From NCBI GenBank assembly GCA_030812955.1, contig JAUSTR010000001.1, positions 1 through 64,000 of the forward strand: a DNA stretch of 64,000 nt. Reading direction: 5' to 3'. Positions 17,233 through 28,015 of this stretch are shown here, piece by piece (position 1 is the stretch's first letter; each line of letters opens with the position of its first letter). Source of the stretch: Bacillus alveayuensis (GTDB lineage: Bacteria > Bacillota > Bacilli > Bacillales > Aeribacillaceae). Below the pieces are notes generated by a model. That model saw only the letters and a program-made list of their open reading frames with translations, was not told the DNA's origin and searched no databases. The position numbers and the translations under genes are program-made.

Positions 17233-18045
17233 TTAATCCACATTTTTCATTAACTTCCTCTCTAACCACTCGACACCTTGATACATAATCGTAGCAAAAA
17301 ATGCAATAAGTATTAAACTTAAAAGGACAAGTGTAAAGTTAAACACTTGAAACCCATAAATAATCATATAGCCGAGTCCTTTTCCAGAAACAAGAAATTC
17401 ACCAACAATTACGCCCACCCATGAAAGACCGACATTTACTTTTAGGGTGGATATAATAGTTGGAAATGAAGCCGGTAAAATCACTTCTTTAAAAAGCTGG
17501 TGCTTTTTGGCTCCAAAAGTTTTCAGCACTTTTATGAAATTTGTATCGACTTCTTTAAAAGACGTGTAAACGACAATAGTTGTAATAATGACCGAGATAA
17601 CGGTTCCCATTGCAATGATAGAAGTGAATCCCGGCCCTAATGCGACAATTAAAATCGGCCCTAACGCAACTTTTGGCATCGCGTTTAACACCACTAGATA
17701 TGGATCGAGAACTTTTGATAACTTTGGAAACCACCATAGTAAGGCAGCTAAAACTGTACCTAAAAGGGTTCCTAAAAGAAATCCTAAAATCGTTTCAAAA
17801 ACTGTTACACTTAAGTGTGACAATAATGTGCCATCACCAAGCTTCATCAAAAAAAGGTCCCATATTTTAGAAGGTGGGCTAAAAATCAATGGGTCAATCC
17901 ATTTTTGTGAAGAAGTGAATTCCCAAATGAAAAAGAAAGTTAGAAAAATAACAATCTGATATAACCGGATCCATCGTTTTTCCTTTTCTAGACCTTTTAA
18001 ATACTTCTTATGAAGAAGCTCAATCTGTTTATCGGTTTGTTTCAA
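17233..18045 (-). CDS. ytlD: ABC transporter permease (SsuC/ThiX-like, YtlD)
   Basis: Inner-membrane subunit of 270 aa with about six hydrophobic helices and the permease EAA-type loop around [23 protein letters not shown]. It belongs to the family that moves nitrate, sulfonates or pyrimidine thiamin precursors. The start is TTG at 18045, preceded by GGAAGGAGC, and it overlaps the ATPase by 17 bases. Gene order and similarity fit B. subtilis ytlD; the substrate is not known to me. Confidence 0.8.
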   Translation of the reverse strand: MKQTDKQIELLHKKYLKGLEKEKRWIRLYQIVIFLTFFFIWEFTSSQKWIDPLIFSPPSKIWDLFLMKLGDGTLLSHLSVTVFETILGFLLGTLLGTVLAALLWWFPKLSKVLDPYLVVLNAMPKVALGPILIVALGPGFTSIIAMGTVISVIITTIVVYTSFKEVDTNFIKVLKTFGAKKHQLFKEVILPASFPTIISTLKVNVGLSWVGVIVGEFLVSGKGLGYMIIYGFQVFNFTLVLLSLILIAFFATIMYQGVEWLERKLMKNVD

Positions 18046-18802
18046 GATGATCCAGCTCCTTCCAAATAGTTTGAAAAAGCTGTGAAAACGTTGAATGTTG
18101 TCTCGTATGAAATGGTGATAATATCCTAAGCACTTCAGGTACAGTCAAAATTTTATAGATTTTCCCAGGTTTTGGGGATAGCAAAACAATTCGATCACTC
18201 ATCGCAATGGCTTCCCCTATATCATGGGTAACTAACAGTACAGTTTTTCGGTATTTTTTGATCGTTTCTGCTACTAGATCCTCTAGCTTTAGTTTTGTTT
18301 GAAAGTCTAAAGCGGAAAATGGTTCATCTAGTAAAAGAATTTTTGGATTTGTAGATAATGTGCGTACAAGCGCTGCACGCTGTCTCATTCCTCCTGAAAG
18401 TTGTCGAGGATAATAATGTTCGAATTCCTCCAGTCCCATTTCTCCTAATAATTTTTTGGCTTGTTGTTTTGTTTGGGCATTTAGCTGTTTTAATATTTTT
18501 AGTCCAATCAAAATGTTTTCTTCAATCGTTTTCCAAGGAAATAAATAATCTTGTTGAAGCATGTATCCAATTGATGAACTTTCTTTATCAATGCGTTTAC
18601 CTTGAAGGAAAACATCTCCTTTTGTAGGGGAAATGAGTCCTGCAACGATGGAGAGCAACGTCGTTTTTCCACAGCCACTAGGGCCAAGGAAGGATATAAA
18701 TTCTCCTTCCTCAATCAATAAATGTATATCTTTTAAGGCAATAGTTGCGGAGTCTTTAGTAAAATAAGTATGATGGATATGGTGTAAAGTTAAAAATGCC
18801 AC
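18029..18802 (-). CDS. ytlC: ABC transporter ATPase (YtlC)
   Basis: Cytoplasmic ATPase of 257 aa with Walker [10 protein letters not shown] (near residue 40), signature LSGGMRQR, Walker [13 protein letters not shown] and the His in LVTHDIGEA. It is the SsuB/TauB/ThiZ type. The GTG start follows GGGAGGT by about 6 bases. It is translationally coupled to the permease and lies 15 bases after the substrate-binding protein gene. Confidence 0.88.
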   Translation of the reverse strand: MAFLTLHHIHHTYFTKDSATIALKDIHLLIEEGEFISFLGPSGCGKTTLLSIVAGLISPTKGDVFLQGKRIDKESSSIGYMLQQDYLFPWKTIEENILIGLKILKQLNAQTKQQAKKLLGEMGLEEFEHYYPRQLSGGMRQRAALVRTLSTNPKILLLDEPFSALDFQTKLKLEDLVAETIKKYRKTVLLVTHDIGEAIAMSDRIVLLSPKPGKIYKILTVPEVLRILSPFHTRQHSTFSQLFQTIWKELDHLETNR

Positions 18803-18817
18803 GTCATTACCTCCCTA

Positions 18818-19804
18818 TTATTTTGATAGATTTTCCGCAAATTTTGTGTTCACTAATGTTTCATGGTTTACGCGGACAGGGAGCTCTCCAGCTTCATCCA
18901 TAATATTTTGAAGGTTGTTCCATTCTTGTTCATCTAAAATTGGATCTGTTGCATAGGAGCCTTGTGATTTGTAACGTTCAATGACTGTTTCAAGTATTTC
19001 CATTGGTGTATCTTCAAATTGAGGTTTGACAACTTCCGCAATCTCTTTTGCAGTATGCTCTTCAACCCATTTTTGAGCTTTATAAATGGCTCTTGTAAAC
19101 TTTTCGACCGTTTCTTCATTGTTTGTTAAGTAGCTTTCTTTCGCCATAAATGTTGTGTATGGAACTTTTCCAGATTCTTTACCGAAGGATGCAACAATAT
19201 GTCCCTTTCCTTCTTTTTCGAATATACTTGCTGTTGGTTCAAATAGTTGAACAAATTCACCGGTTCCAGAAGCAAATGCGTTAGAAATATTTGCATAGTC
19301 GATATTTTGAATAAGATTTAAGTCTTTCTGTGGATCAATACCATGTTTTTTTAGGACATATTCTCCAACCATTTGTGGCATACCGCCTTTTCTCTGACCT
19401 AAAAATGTGCTTCCTTTTAACATCTCCCATTGGAAATTTTCAATTGGTTTTCTTGATACTAAAAAAGTTCCGTCCGTTTGCGTCAGTTGTGCAAAGTTAA
19501 TGATGGGATCGCTGGCTCCTTGTGCATGTACATAAATCGTTGTTTCGGAACCGACTAAAGCAATATCAGCTCCATCTGATAATAAGGCCGTCATAGTTTT
19601 ATCGCCGCCCCATGTCGTCTTGAGCTCTACATCTAAGCCTTCTTCATGGAAAAATTGTTTTTCCAATGCTACATATAATGGAGCATAAAAGACTGAATGG
19701 GTTACTTCAGCTAAGCGGATTTTCTCGACTTTTTGGCTATTACAAGCAGTGAGAGTAAAAAACATTGCGAATATAAGACATAGGGATATAAACGGTTTTT
19801 TCAT
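18818..19804 (-). CDS. ytlA: NMT1/THI5-like substrate-binding lipoprotein (YtlA)
   Basis: Receptor of the transporter, 328 aa, with a lipoprotein signal (TLTACNSQ, Cys near 21). The mature part has the NMT1/THI5 layout: VFYAPLYVALEKQFF, then EEGLDVELKTTWGGDKTM and GQRKGGMPQMVGEYVLKK. Such receptors bind sulfonates or thiamin pyrimidine precursors; the sequence alone does not decide. GGAGGAGG precedes the ATG. No riboswitch was seen upstream (19805-19923). Confidence 0.85.
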   Translation of the reverse strand: MKKPFISLCLIFAMFFTLTACNSQKVEKIRLAEVTHSVFYAPLYVALEKQFFHEEGLDVELKTTWGGDKTMTALLSDGADIALVGSETTIYVHAQGASDPIINFAQLTQTDGTFLVSRKPIENFQWEMLKGSTFLGQRKGGMPQMVGEYVLKKHGIDPQKDLNLIQNIDYANISNAFASGTGEFVQLFEPTASIFEKEGKGHIVASFGKESGKVPYTTFMAKESYLTNNEETVEKFTRAIYKAQKWVEEHTAKEIAEVVKPQFEDTPMEILETVIERYKSQGSYATDPILDEQEWNNLQNIMDEAGELPVRVNHETLVNTKFAENLSK

Positions 19805-19923
19805 TTTATTTCCTCCTCCATAATCAATTGGATCGAAAAGGTTGTGAAAGGATATTACATTAGATAAAGTATGAAAAGAAGGAATAATGTGTGAATGCCT
19901 ATGTTACTTGGAGGATGTTCATT

Positions 19924-20706
19924 ATGATGAATGGTGAAATGGTTGAAAAAAAATTATTTCCATCCCCTCATCCTAACATTAGATTATATGAAGTGACCTA
20001 TTTATCAGGAGGATTTAAAGTAAAGGGGTTATTAGCTGAACCTATTCAAACGGGAATATTTGATGGATTTTTATATTTGCGTGGAGGCATCAAAAATGTC
20101 GGGATGGTTCGTCCTGGAAGGATCGTTCAATTTGCATCAGAAGGTTTTGTCGTAATGGCTCCTTATTATCGCGGCAATCAAGGTGGAGATGGAAAGGAAG
20201 ATTTTGCTGGATTCGATCGATTCGATGCTTTCTCTGCTTTTCAATTATTAAAGAATCATCCGAAAGTACACCCGAAAAGGGTTCATGTTTTTGGCTTTTC
20301 CCGGGGCGGTGTGATGGCGTTATTAACAGCCATACACTGTTTACATGTTCGTTCGATTGTCACGTGGGGAGGAGTCTCGGATATGTTCCTAACTTATGTA
20401 GAACGTAAGGACTTGAGAAGAATGATGAAACGAGTGATTGGAGGAACCCCTAGCAAATATCCAAACCGTTATACATGGAGAACACCATTATATGAATTAG
20501 AACGTATTTTCGCTCCTACTCTCATTATTCACGGTGTTCGAGATCAAAATGTCTCCATTGATCACGCTTATCGGTTAGAGAAAAGGTTAAAGGAGCTAGG
20601 AAAGCAAGTAGAAAGTTGGTATTTTCGTGACTACGATCATTATTTTCCTCCTCATGAAAATAGGCAAGTTGTTCATCATTTATCGAAATGGATGCATCAT
20701 CAATAA
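19924..20706 (+). CDS. ytmA: Prolyl-oligopeptidase-type alpha/beta hydrolase (YtmA)
   Basis: Cytoplasmic alpha/beta hydrolase of 260 aa with the nucleophile elbow GFSRGGVMAL (Ser near residue 137), APTLIIHGVRDQNVS for the acid and a final YDHYFPP with the His. The substrate is unknown. Two starts are possible: GTG at 19891 after AAGAAGGA, or ATG at 19924 after TTGGAGGA. I prefer the ATG because it gives close to the B. subtilis YtmA length. Confidence 0.8.
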   Translation: MMNGEMVEKKLFPSPHPNIRLYEVTYLSGGFKVKGLLAEPIQTGIFDGFLYLRGGIKNVGMVRPGRIVQFASEGFVVMAPYYRGNQGGDGKEDFAGFDRFDAFSAFQLLKNHPKVHPKRVHVFGFSRGGVMALLTAIHCLHVRSIVTWGGVSDMFLTYVERKDLRRMMKRVIGGTPSKYPNRYTWRTPLYELERIFAPTLIIHGVRDQNVSIDHAYRLEKRLKELGKQVESWYFRDYDHYFPPHENRQVVHHLSKWMHHQ

Positions 20707-20790
20707 ACAGTTTTCCTACTACCGAATGAGTATGAGAAATGTTATGATAAAACCAAAAATATATGGAATACGAAGGGGCTGAAAAATAAG

Positions 20791-21033
20791 ATGGGGATGC
20801 CGCTTGAATTCAATACAATGATTGTGACAAAAGGAAAAGAAATAAGAATTAAAGACAATACATTTCAGTTAGTGAAAAAAGGTTATCGTCTTTATCCATT
20901 AGATATTCCTTTAGAGGTCCGAAAAGCGGTAGAAGGAGATTCCATCGGGACGGGAATCATTGAAAAGCTGATCATGACAAAAAATGAGACGATTATTATT
21001 TATAATTTAATATCTTTAAATTCAACGAATTAA
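20791..21033 (+). CDS. ytmB: DUF2584-family protein (YtmB)
   Basis: Small protein of 80 aa, the length of B. subtilis YtmB, with the family core EFNTMIVTKGKEIRI and VKKGYRLYPLDIPLEV. The fold is probably a small beta barrel; the function is unknown. AAGGGGCTG lies about 12 bases before the ATG at 20791. It follows ytmA on the same strand and ends in a strong terminator. Confidence 0.82.
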   Translation: MGMPLEFNTMIVTKGKEIRIKDNTFQLVKKGYRLYPLDIPLEVRKAVEGDSIGTGIIEKLIMTKNETIIIYNLISLNSTN

Positions 21034-21061
21034 ACGGAGCTTTTAAGACTAAATAAAATGG

Positions 21062-21097
21062 AAAACTCGGCTGTTTCATTGATAACAGCCGAGTTTT
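21062..21097. terminator. Bidirectional terminator between ytmB and the symporter
   Basis: Stem AAAACTCGGCTGTT/AACAGCCGAGTTTT (21062-21075, 21084-21097) with an 8-base loop. T-runs exist on both strands, so it serves both converging genes. Confidence 0.9.
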
Positions 21098-21099
21098 TT

Positions 21100-22281
21100 C
21101 TACGCCGATAGTGCTTGTTCTTTTTTGCTCTTGGTAATTTTATTTACTAAAACGGTTAAAGCCCCGTCGCCTGTAACATTTGTTGCGGTACCAAAGCTAT
21201 CTTGAGCTAAATATAATGCAATCATAAGTGTAAGCATCGTTTGATTAAATCCAAGCATAGATTCTAATAAACCTAAAGAGGCCATAACGGCTCCGCCTGG
21301 TACACCAGGAGCAGCAATCATCGTAATTCCTAACATTAAGATAAATGGGAAAATAGAAGCGAAATCAGGCATTTGTCCATTTAACAATATAACTCCCATT
21401 GCACAGCTTACGAGTGTAATCGTACTTCCAGATAAGTGAATCGTAGCTAATAATGGAACTGTAAAATCAGCAACCTTTTCTTGAACACCAGTTTGTTTTA
21501 CTTGTCTTAATGTTACCGGAATGGTAGCTGCAGACGATTGTGTTCCTAATGCTGTAAAATAAGCAGGAAGCATGACCTTTAACAATTTCAAAGGATTTTT
21601 ACGAGCAATGGCCCCACTTGTTACGTATTGAATAAAGAGCATCGTAATATGCAAAGCAATAATTAGTGCAAATACTTTTGCAAAGACAGATAAAATAAAG
21701 GCTACTTGTCCACCATAAGTCATGTTGGCAAAAATTCCGAAAATATGAAATGGAAGAAGTGGAATAATGACTTTGGATATTAGTTTTTCAATGATCTGAC
21801 GAAAGTTTACAAAAACTTGTTGGAGAGCATCTCCCTTTATGACAGCCATCCCAATCCCTAAAATGAAGGATAGAAGTAAAGCACTCATCACCCCCATAAG
21901 AGGCGGCATATCAATTTGAAAAAATGGCTGCTGTAAAAATTCCTCTGGATTTTCCATCTCTTCTAACCGATATCCTGAGATAAATGAAGGTAGGAATGCT
22001 AAACCTGCAACAAAAGCTAACAATCCAGCCGTAATGGTAGATCCATAGGCAATTAATGTTGTTATTCCCAGCATTTTTCCCGCACCTTTTCCCATTTCGG
22101 CAATGCCAGGAGCAATAAAGCCGATGATAATAAGCGGGATAACAAACCCTAAAAAGTTTCCAAAAATTCCGTTAAACGTAGAAAATATTTTAATAAGCCA
22201 TTGCGGTGAAATACTGCCAATCAATATTCCTAATATAATAGCCGTAATAATTCTAGGTAAAAGGCCAAATTTTCTTAACAT
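21100..22281 (-). CDS. Dicarboxylate/amino-acid:cation symporter (SDF family)
   Basis: Secondary transporter of 393 aa with about eight hydrophobic helices. It carries the family hairpin GTQSSAATIP, the segment APGVPGGAVMAS and the substrate-site region ALYLAQDSFGTATNVTGDGAL. Members move glutamate, aspartate, serine or C4 acids with Na+ or H+. The LGTQSSA variant does not tell me which. AGGGGGA precedes the ATG. It stands alone between two terminators. Confidence 0.85.
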   Translation of the reverse strand: MLRKFGLLPRIITAIILGILIGSISPQWLIKIFSTFNGIFGNFLGFVIPLIIIGFIAPGIAEMGKGAGKMLGITTLIAYGSTITAGLLAFVAGLAFLPSFISGYRLEEMENPEEFLQQPFFQIDMPPLMGVMSALLLSFILGIGMAVIKGDALQQVFVNFRQIIEKLISKVIIPLLPFHIFGIFANMTYGGQVAFILSVFAKVFALIIALHITMLFIQYVTSGAIARKNPLKLLKVMLPAYFTALGTQSSAATIPVTLRQVKQTGVQEKVADFTVPLLATIHLSGSTITLVSCAMGVILLNGQMPDFASIFPFILMLGITMIAAPGVPGGAVMASLGLLESMLGFNQTMLTLMIALYLAQDSFGTATNVTGDGALTVLVNKITKSKKEQALSA

Positions 22282-22439
22282 CGTTTTGTCCCCCTAAAAT
22301 AAACAGTTGTTCATGCAGAATGAATTATAAATAACATAACATAAAACAAAAAGGAAGTGAATGAGAAAGGTAAAAATTTTAGTTTTCTGAAAAATTATAA
22401 AATGTCTTAGTATAGTGAAGAGTTTACTCACAAATAAAA

Positions 22440-22473
22440 ATAAAAAAGCATGAGCCGATGATCTGACTCATGC
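22440..22473 (-). terminator. Terminator of pckA
   Basis: Stem GCATGAG/CTCATGC (22448-22454, 22467-22473), followed on the minus strand by TTTTTTATTTTT, 30 bases past the pckA stop. Confidence 0.75.
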
Positions 22474-22502
22474 CTAATAATAGGAATATATTAAGGTGGT
22501 GA

Positions 22503-24092
22503 TTACACAATTGGTCCGCCTAGTTTTTTAATTTCTTCTGGAACATTTGAAAATTTGTTGAAATTATCTTTAAATGCTTGTGCTAATTCCTTTGCTTTTC
22601 GTACATATGCTTCAGGATCATCCCATGTTTTCGCTGGTTGAAGCACCTCATCTGGAACTCCCGGAACGTGTAGAGGAATTTCAAGACCGAAAATTTCATC
22701 TTTTACTGTTTCAACATGGTCTAGCTCACCTTCTAGAGCAGCTTGCACCATTGCTCTTGTATATTCAAGCTTCATGCGACGTCCAACGCCATATTCTCCA
22801 CCTGTCCATCCTGTGTTCACTAAAAACACTTTTACTCCATGCTCGTCAATTTTTTGTCCTAACATTTCAGCATAACGCGTTGCAGGAAGCGGCAGGAACG
22901 GAGAACCAAAGCATGTTGAAAATGTTGTTTGCGGTGAAGTAACGCCTCTTTCAGTCCCGGCAAGTTTACTTGTATATCCGCTTAAGAAATGGTACATCGC
23001 TTGCTCTTTTGATAATTTACTTATTGGTGGCAGCACACCAAAAGCATCAGCTGTTAAAAAGACAATTGTGTTAGGATGTCCTGCAATGCTCGGTTTCACA
23101 ATATTGTCCATAGCATCAATCGGATAAGCGGCACGTGTGTTTTCAGTATAAAAAGCGTTGTCATAGTCTGCCACTCTAGTTTCCTCATCAATGACAACAT
23201 TTTCTAAAACAGAGCCGAAACGAATTGCATTAAAAATTTGTGGTTCTTTTTCTTCTGATAGGCCGATGCATTTAGCATAGCAGCCTCCTTCTATGTTAAA
23301 GACACCAGAATTTGACCATCCATGTTCATCATCGCCGATTAAGCGGCGATTTGGATCAGCTGATAATGTTGTTTTACCTGTTCCAGATAAGCCAAAGAAT
23401 AGCGCAACATCACCTTCATGACCAACGTTGGCAGAGCAATGCATAGATAAAATGCCGCTTTCAGGAAGTAGGTAGTTCATAACAGAGAAAATGGATTTTT
23501 TCATTTCACCTGCATATTCAGTTCCACCGATTAAAATCATTCGTTTTTCAAATGATATGATTATAAAAGCTTCAGAATTTGTTCCATCAACTTCTGGATC
23601 TGCTTTAAAATTTGGAGCAGAAATAATGGTAAATGGATGATCATGCTGCTTTAGCTGCTCCTCGTTTTCTGGTCGAATAAACAATTGATGAGCAAATAAA
23701 TTGTGCCATGCAAATTCATTTACCACTTGAATGGGAAGACGATATTTCTCATCTGCACCTGCGAATCCATTAAATACGAAAATTTCATCTTTTTCTTTTA
23801 AGTATTGGATCACTTTTAAATAAAGCTTTTCGAACACTTTTTCTGAAATAGGTTTATTGACGCTTCCCCAATCAATCTTATCTTTAGTGGAAGCTTCTTC
23901 AACGATAAATTTATCTTCAGGTGAACGTCCTGTATATTTACCTGTTGTAGCACAAACTGCACCAGTTGAAGTTAAAATTCCCTCTTTGCGTGCGAGAACT
24001 TTTTCAACTAACTGAGGAACGGATAAGTTTTGATAAATATTCGAACCATTTAATAAACGAAGCAATTCATTGGATACATCCACTGTATTCAT
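22503..24092 (-). CDS. pckA: ATP-dependent phosphoenolpyruvate carboxykinase
   Basis: Converts oxaloacetate and ATP to PEP, CO2 and ADP at the entry of gluconeogenesis. The 529-aa protein has the kinase-1a motif [19 protein letters not shown], the metal site [17 protein letters not shown] and the Arg motif [13 protein letters not shown] one codon upstream is also possible, but AAAAAAGGATGG fits the ATG at 24092. The promoter region is shared back-to-back with the metK leader. Confidence 0.96.
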   Translation of the reverse strand: MNTVDVSNELLRLLNGSNIYQNLSVPQLVEKVLARKEGILTSTGAVCATTGKYTGRSPEDKFIVEEASTKDKIDWGSVNKPISEKVFEKLYLKVIQYLKEKDEIFVFNGFAGADEKYRLPIQVVNEFAWHNLFAHQLFIRPENEEQLKQHDHPFTIISAPNFKADPEVDGTNSEAFIIISFEKRMILIGGTEYAGEMKKSIFSVMNYLLPESGILSMHCSANVGHEGDVALFFGLSGTGKTTLSADPNRRLIGDDEHGWSNSGVFNIEGGCYAKCIGLSEEKEPQIFNAIRFGSVLENVVIDEETRVADYDNAFYTENTRAAYPIDAMDNIVKPSIAGHPNTIVFLTADAFGVLPPISKLSKEQAMYHFLSGYTSKLAGTERGVTSPQTTFSTCFGSPFLPLPATRYAEMLGQKIDEHGVKVFLVNTGWTGGEYGVGRRMKLEYTRAMVQAALEGELDHVETVKDEIFGLEIPLHVPGVPDEVLQPAKTWDDPEAYVRKAKELAQAFKDNFNKFSNVPEEIKKLGGPIV

Positions 24093-24287
24093 CACTCATA
24101 CCATCCTTTTTTAAAGATTCAAACCGTAAATTATTTAGCTCAAAAATAGTATAACACATTTATAAAAATAGTCTATACTAATTCTTGTTTTTTGTTCATA
24201 AACTTTAAAAAATAGGTGATTTCCTATTATTTTTTACATAAGGAAATATTTTATCTAAATACTAATGAAGATTCTTGTCACTTTTTG

Positions 24288-24317
24288 TTGACAATCAAAT
24301 AAATTTTCCTGTAAGAT
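24288..24317 (+). promoter_or_regulatory. Sigma-A promoter of the SAM riboswitch-metK unit
   Basis: Consensus TTGACA (24288-24293) and TAAGAT (24312-24317) with an 18-base spacer. Transcription would start about 7-10 bases before the riboswitch P1 stem. Confidence 0.6.
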
Positions 24318-24333
24318 AATTGCTTGAACGGAT

Positions 24334-24515
24334 ACTCTTATCCCGAGTTGGTGGAGGGACAGGCCCAATGAAGCCCAGCAACCGGCTTGAGAAAAATGTC
24401 GCATTCAATGTTTTCTTGCAGGATTGAAAACAATTGGATTAGGCCCTTAAATGCAGGCATTTTCCTAGCAATGGTGCTAACCTGTTGCAAGGTATTGTCC
24501 TTGATCGATAAGAGT
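24334..24515 (+). promoter_or_regulatory. SAM-I riboswitch (S-box)
   Basis: The closing stem P1 is ACTCTTATC (24334-24342) with GATAAGAGT (24507-24515). Inside are the conserved S-box blocks GAGGGACAGGCCC, GAAGCCCAGCAACCGGC and, before the P1 3' strand, GGTGCTAACCTGTTGCAAGG. The aptamer binds S-adenosylmethionine; high SAM should favour the terminator downstream and shut off metK. Confidence 0.95.
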
Positions 24516-24538
24516 GAAAGGCAATGAACATGATCATC

Positions 24539-24569
24539 AACCTTTCCTCGAATAGGGAAAGGTTTTTTC
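24539..24569 (+). terminator. Riboswitch-controlled terminator before metK
   Basis: Stem AACCTTTCC/GGAAAGGTT (24539-24547, 24556-24564) with an 8-base loop and TTTTTT tail. It is the expression platform of the S-box. Confidence 0.9.
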
Positions 24570-24716
24570 TTTTCAGTTCTTATATAATAAATGAATCATT
24601 GCAACGATGTATAAGAGAACCATCATCAATATGAGGGTAATGAGATCCGTCTAATGTTTGATGGGAATGATAAACCCCATCGTAATAGATCAACTTTTAT
24701 GAGGAGGAAAAAGTTC

Positions 24717-25913
24717 ATGACTAAAAAGCGTCGCCTTTTTACATCTGAATCTGTTACAGAAGGCCATCCAGATAAAATTTGTGACCAAATTTCAGATTCT
24801 ATTCTTGATGCTATTTTAGAAAAAGACCCAAATGCAAGAGTTGCCTGTGAAACGACTGTTACGACTGGTTTAGTATTAGTAAGCGGAGAAATTACAACGA
24901 GCACATATGTCGATATTCCAAAAATTGTTCGTGAAACGGTAAAAGATATTGGCTATACTCGTGCAAAATATGGTTTTGATGCAGAAACTTGTGCTGTTTT
25001 AACATCTATTGACGAACAGTCTCCAGATATTGCGATGGGGGTAGATAAAGCTTTAGAAGCTCGTGAAGGTCAAATGACAGATGATGAAATTGAAGCGATC
25101 GGTGCTGGTGACCAAGGATTAATGTTTGGCTTTGCCTGCAACGAGACAAAAGAATTAATGCCTCTTCCAATTTCATTAGCTCACAAATTAGCTCGTCGTT
25201 TAACTGAAGTACGAAAAGAGGAAATTTTACCTTACTTGCGGCCAGATGGAAAAACACAAGTAACCGTTGAATATGATGAAAATGACAAACCCGTTCGTAT
25301 TGATACAATCGTTGTTTCAACACAACATCATCCAGAAATTACATTAGAGCAAATCAAACGAAACATTAAAGACTATGTCATTGATCATGTCGTTCCGAAA
25401 GAATTAATTGACGAAAATACGAAATACTTTATTAACCCGACTGGACGTTTCGTTATTGGGGGACCACAAGGAGATGCTGGTTTAACAGGACGAAAAATTA
25501 TTGTTGACACATACGGTGGATATGCACGCCATGGAGGTGGAGCATTTTCCGGTAAAGATCCGACAAAAGTAGACCGCTCTGCGGCATATGCTGCTCGTTA
25601 TGTGGCTAAAAACATTGTAGCAGCAGGACTTGCTGACAAATGTGAAGTACAGCTTGCTTATGCTATTGGTGTTGCTCAACCTGTATCGATTTCTATTGAT
25701 ACATTTGGAACAGGAAAAGTTTCAGAAGATGTATTAGTTGAACTTGTCCGGAAAAACTTTGATTTACGCCCAGCTGGTATCATAAAAATGCTCGATTTGC
25801 GCCGCCCGATTTATAAAAAGACGGCTGCGTATGGTCACTTCGGCCGCAACGATCTAGATTTGCCTTGGGAACGAACAGATAAAGCAGAGGCACTTCGCAA
25901 TCAGGCGTTATAA
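24717..25913 (+). CDS. metK: S-adenosylmethionine synthetase
   Basis: Makes SAM from methionine and ATP. The 398-aa protein has [18 protein letters not shown] with the catalytic His, [10 protein letters not shown], the phosphate loop [21 protein letters not shown] and [19 protein letters not shown]. The frame is open to 24654 upstream, but the ATG at 24717 follows GAGGAGG and matches the family N-terminus. It is controlled by the SAM-I riboswitch, a direct product feedback. Confidence 0.97.
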   Translation: MTKKRRLFTSESVTEGHPDKICDQISDSILDAILEKDPNARVACETTVTTGLVLVSGEITTSTYVDIPKIVRETVKDIGYTRAKYGFDAETCAVLTSIDEQSPDIAMGVDKALEAREGQMTDDEIEAIGAGDQGLMFGFACNETKELMPLPISLAHKLARRLTEVRKEEILPYLRPDGKTQVTVEYDENDKPVRIDTIVVSTQHHPEITLEQIKRNIKDYVIDHVVPKELIDENTKYFINPTGRFVIGGPQGDAGLTGRKIIVDTYGGYARHGGGAFSGKDPTKVDRSAAYAARYVAKNIVAAGLADKCEVQLAYAIGVAQPVSISIDTFGTGKVSEDVLVELVRKNFDLRPAGIIKMLDLRRPIYKKTAAYGHFGRNDLDLPWERTDKAEALRNQAL

Positions 25914-25920
25914 TCATTAG

Positions 25921-25947
25921 AAAATCCCCTCACCTTGAGGGGATTTT
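25921..25947 (+). terminator. Terminator of metK
   Basis: Twelve-base-pair stem AAAATCCCCTCA/TGAGGGGATTTT (25921-25932, 25936-25947) with a 3-base loop and T-run, 7 bases after the stop. Confidence 0.88.
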
Positions 25948-26051
25948 TACGTATATGCGTACTTAAAGTTAGCTAGGATTCATCTCCCTTATTACTAAAA
26001 GCTTCATGTAGATAAGATTTCTTTAAAAATAGTATAAAAAAATGATGAGTG

Positions 26052-27194
26052 CTAGGCATATTGAACACCGTTTTCGTCGTGTATGACTTCTTCATATTCT
26101 TTTATTAATCGATCTAATATTTGTTCCCATGTTTGGGAGAGTGAGTAATTTCGAGCTTCATGCCCCATTTGGATTCGCATGGAGTGATGTGTTAATAAAT
26201 CGGTTATGCGATCAATAAATTGTTCTGTATTTTTTGGTTCACATAGGATCCCCGTTTTACCGTGTTGAATAATATTTTTAACACCACCTGAGTTCGCTCC
26301 AATGACAGGAGTTCCAGATGCTATTGCCTCTAAAACGACATTTCCAAATGTTTCTGTTGGGGAAGGGAATACAAATATATCACTGGTAGAATAAATTTTA
26401 GCGAGTTCCGTTCCATTTAAATATCCAGTAAAGGTCACATTTTCAGACGCTTTTTCTTTCATATACGTCATTAATGGACCGTCACCGACAATAAGCCAGC
26501 GTACATTTCTCGCTATATCATTAGGAAGCTGATTGATAATGTTTAATAATGTCTCAATATCTTTTTCGGGAGCGATTCGGCCTACGTAAGATAAAATATA
26601 TTTTTCGTTTATACCATATTTTTGTCGAACCTCCAGCTTATCATAATGGGGATGAAACAGTTTGCAATCGACACCCCTTGACCATATAGACATGTTTGCA
26701 AATCCATGTCTTTTTAATTGTTCCAATGTAAAATGGGATGGTACGAAAATTTTTCGAAAAGGTCGATAAAACCAGTGCATATATTTCCAAAGTAATTTCG
26801 CAAAGATTTGCAAATCATAATATTCTAAGTATTGATCAAAATCAGTATGATAGGAGCCGACTAATGGAATATTTAATTTTTTTGCGTAGTGTAACCCGCA
26901 TAAGCCAACATTAAAAGGTGTAGCAATATGAATAATATCTGGTTGAAAACGTAGCAACTCTGCTTTCACTTGAAGCATATTAGGTAAAGCGAGGCGGCAT
27001 TCAGGATAGAGAAAAAACGGCAAACTTGTAAAACGATATATATGATTTGAAAATAAATGATCGTTCGTACTTTCAGGTGCAAATATACGGAATTGATGAC
27101 CTCGCTCCTGTAAGTGGTGAGTAAACCTTTTTAATGTTCGTGCTACCCCGTTTACATCAGGAAAAAACGTATCTGTGAAAATAGCAACCTTCAT
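26052..27194 (-). CDS. GT4-family glycosyltransferase
   Basis: Cytoplasmic or membrane-associated sugar transferase of 380 aa. It begins MKVAIFTDTFFPDVNGVARTL, typical of GT4 enzymes that act on lipid acceptors, and has SYHTDFDQYLEYY, YVGRIAPEKDIETLL, the nucleotide-sugar site SPTETFGNVVLEAIASGTPVIG and GILCEPKN. The acceptor cannot be deduced. GAGGGG precedes the ATG at 27194. It lies 14 bases after the PAP2 phosphatase gene, so a joint role in membrane lipid or cell-wall lipid metabolism is plausible (inference). Confidence 0.85.
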   Translation of the reverse strand: MKVAIFTDTFFPDVNGVARTLKRFTHHLQERGHQFRIFAPESTNDHLFSNHIYRFTSLPFFLYPECRLALPNMLQVKAELLRFQPDIIHIATPFNVGLCGLHYAKKLNIPLVGSYHTDFDQYLEYYDLQIFAKLLWKYMHWFYRPFRKIFVPSHFTLEQLKRHGFANMSIWSRGVDCKLFHPHYDKLEVRQKYGINEKYILSYVGRIAPEKDIETLLNIINQLPNDIARNVRWLIVGDGPLMTYMKEKASENVTFTGYLNGTELAKIYSTSDIFVFPSPTETFGNVVLEAIASGTPVIGANSGGVKNIIQHGKTGILCEPKNTEQFIDRITDLLTHHSMRIQMGHEARNYSLSQTWEQILDRLIKEYEEVIHDENGVQYA

Positions 27195-27208
27195 TTTTAA
27201 CCCCTCTT

Positions 27209-27739
27209 TCATAAGAAAATGGATGTATAACAAATGGCACCTACGAAACTACCAAGAAACATCCCTGCAAGTACATCGGAAGGGTAATGCAGCCCCAAAT
27301 ATATACGAGAAATGGCTACATTGAAGGCTATTGGGAATAAGAGAATAGCTAGTTTAGGTATGAATAAAATAAACGGTGTAATGACTGAAAAAATTGCGGT
27401 AGTATGACCAGATGGAAAAGAATGATCTGTTAAAGGATTTTGTAATACTTTTGTTTCATGCAGCACAATATAAGGGCGTTTACGGGGATAAATTCTTTTC
27501 ATGATCGCCACTGGGATGTGGCTAAACAATAAAGCGGCGCCACTTGAAATAGCCACGATTTTAATCGGCTCCTTTGTTAAGAAAATAAGGAAAAGGCATA
27601 AGGAAATGGTAAATGCAGCACCGCCGATATGAGTGATCATACGAAAATAATGATTTAATACTTTCTTTTCGAAGTGTCGGTTTACGAACTTAAATAATTT
27701 ACATTCAAAGTCATAAATGTTCCCAATCAGCTTACTCAA
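27209..27739 (-). CDS. PAP2-family lipid phosphatase
   Basis: Membrane phosphatase of 176 aa with about five hydrophobic segments. All three PAP2 motifs are present: KRIYPRKRP (motif 1, near 87), PSGHTTAIFS (motif 2, near 119) and SRIYLGLHYPSD (motif 3, near 153). Substrates in this family are undecaprenyl diphosphate, phosphatidylglycerophosphate or phosphatidate; the sequence does not choose. AAGGAGC-type site precedes the ATG. It is the first gene of a two-gene unit with the glycosyltransferase. Confidence 0.85.
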   Translation of the reverse strand: MSKLIGNIYDFECKLFKFVNRHFEKKVLNHYFRMITHIGGAAFTISLCLFLIFLTKEPIKIVAISSGAALLFSHIPVAIMKRIYPRKRPYIVLHETKVLQNPLTDHSFPSGHTTAIFSVITPFILFIPKLAILLFPIAFNVAISRIYLGLHYPSDVLAGMFLGSFVGAICYTSIFL

Positions 27740-28015
27740 AACACTTTTGCTCCTTTTTGTTAAGATTTTATGTCTTCATTTTAGAGGAGAAACGTTTAGG
27801 AAATGATAACATTTTGTAAAAAATTTTTAATTTTTGTTGTTCGTAAACCATTATTATCAAATTTTTGATTCCAAATGTTTGATTGTCCACTGAAAAAGTC
27901 CCCCATCTCTAAACATTGGAGGATTCATTGTATTATATGACAATGTCATGAAAAAAGGGTTATTAAAGCGAAAAAAGATACTTTTCATGATAACATTATA
28001 AACAGAGTTGCGAAA

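Noticed and set aside
17588..17959. Plus-strand frame of 123 codons
   Set aside because: It is a shadow of the ytlD permease on the opposite strand.
27946..27990. Inverted repeat TCATGAAAA/TTTTCATGA as an operator or terminator
   Set aside because: Arms are 27 bases apart and AT-rich, with no T-run; this could be chance.
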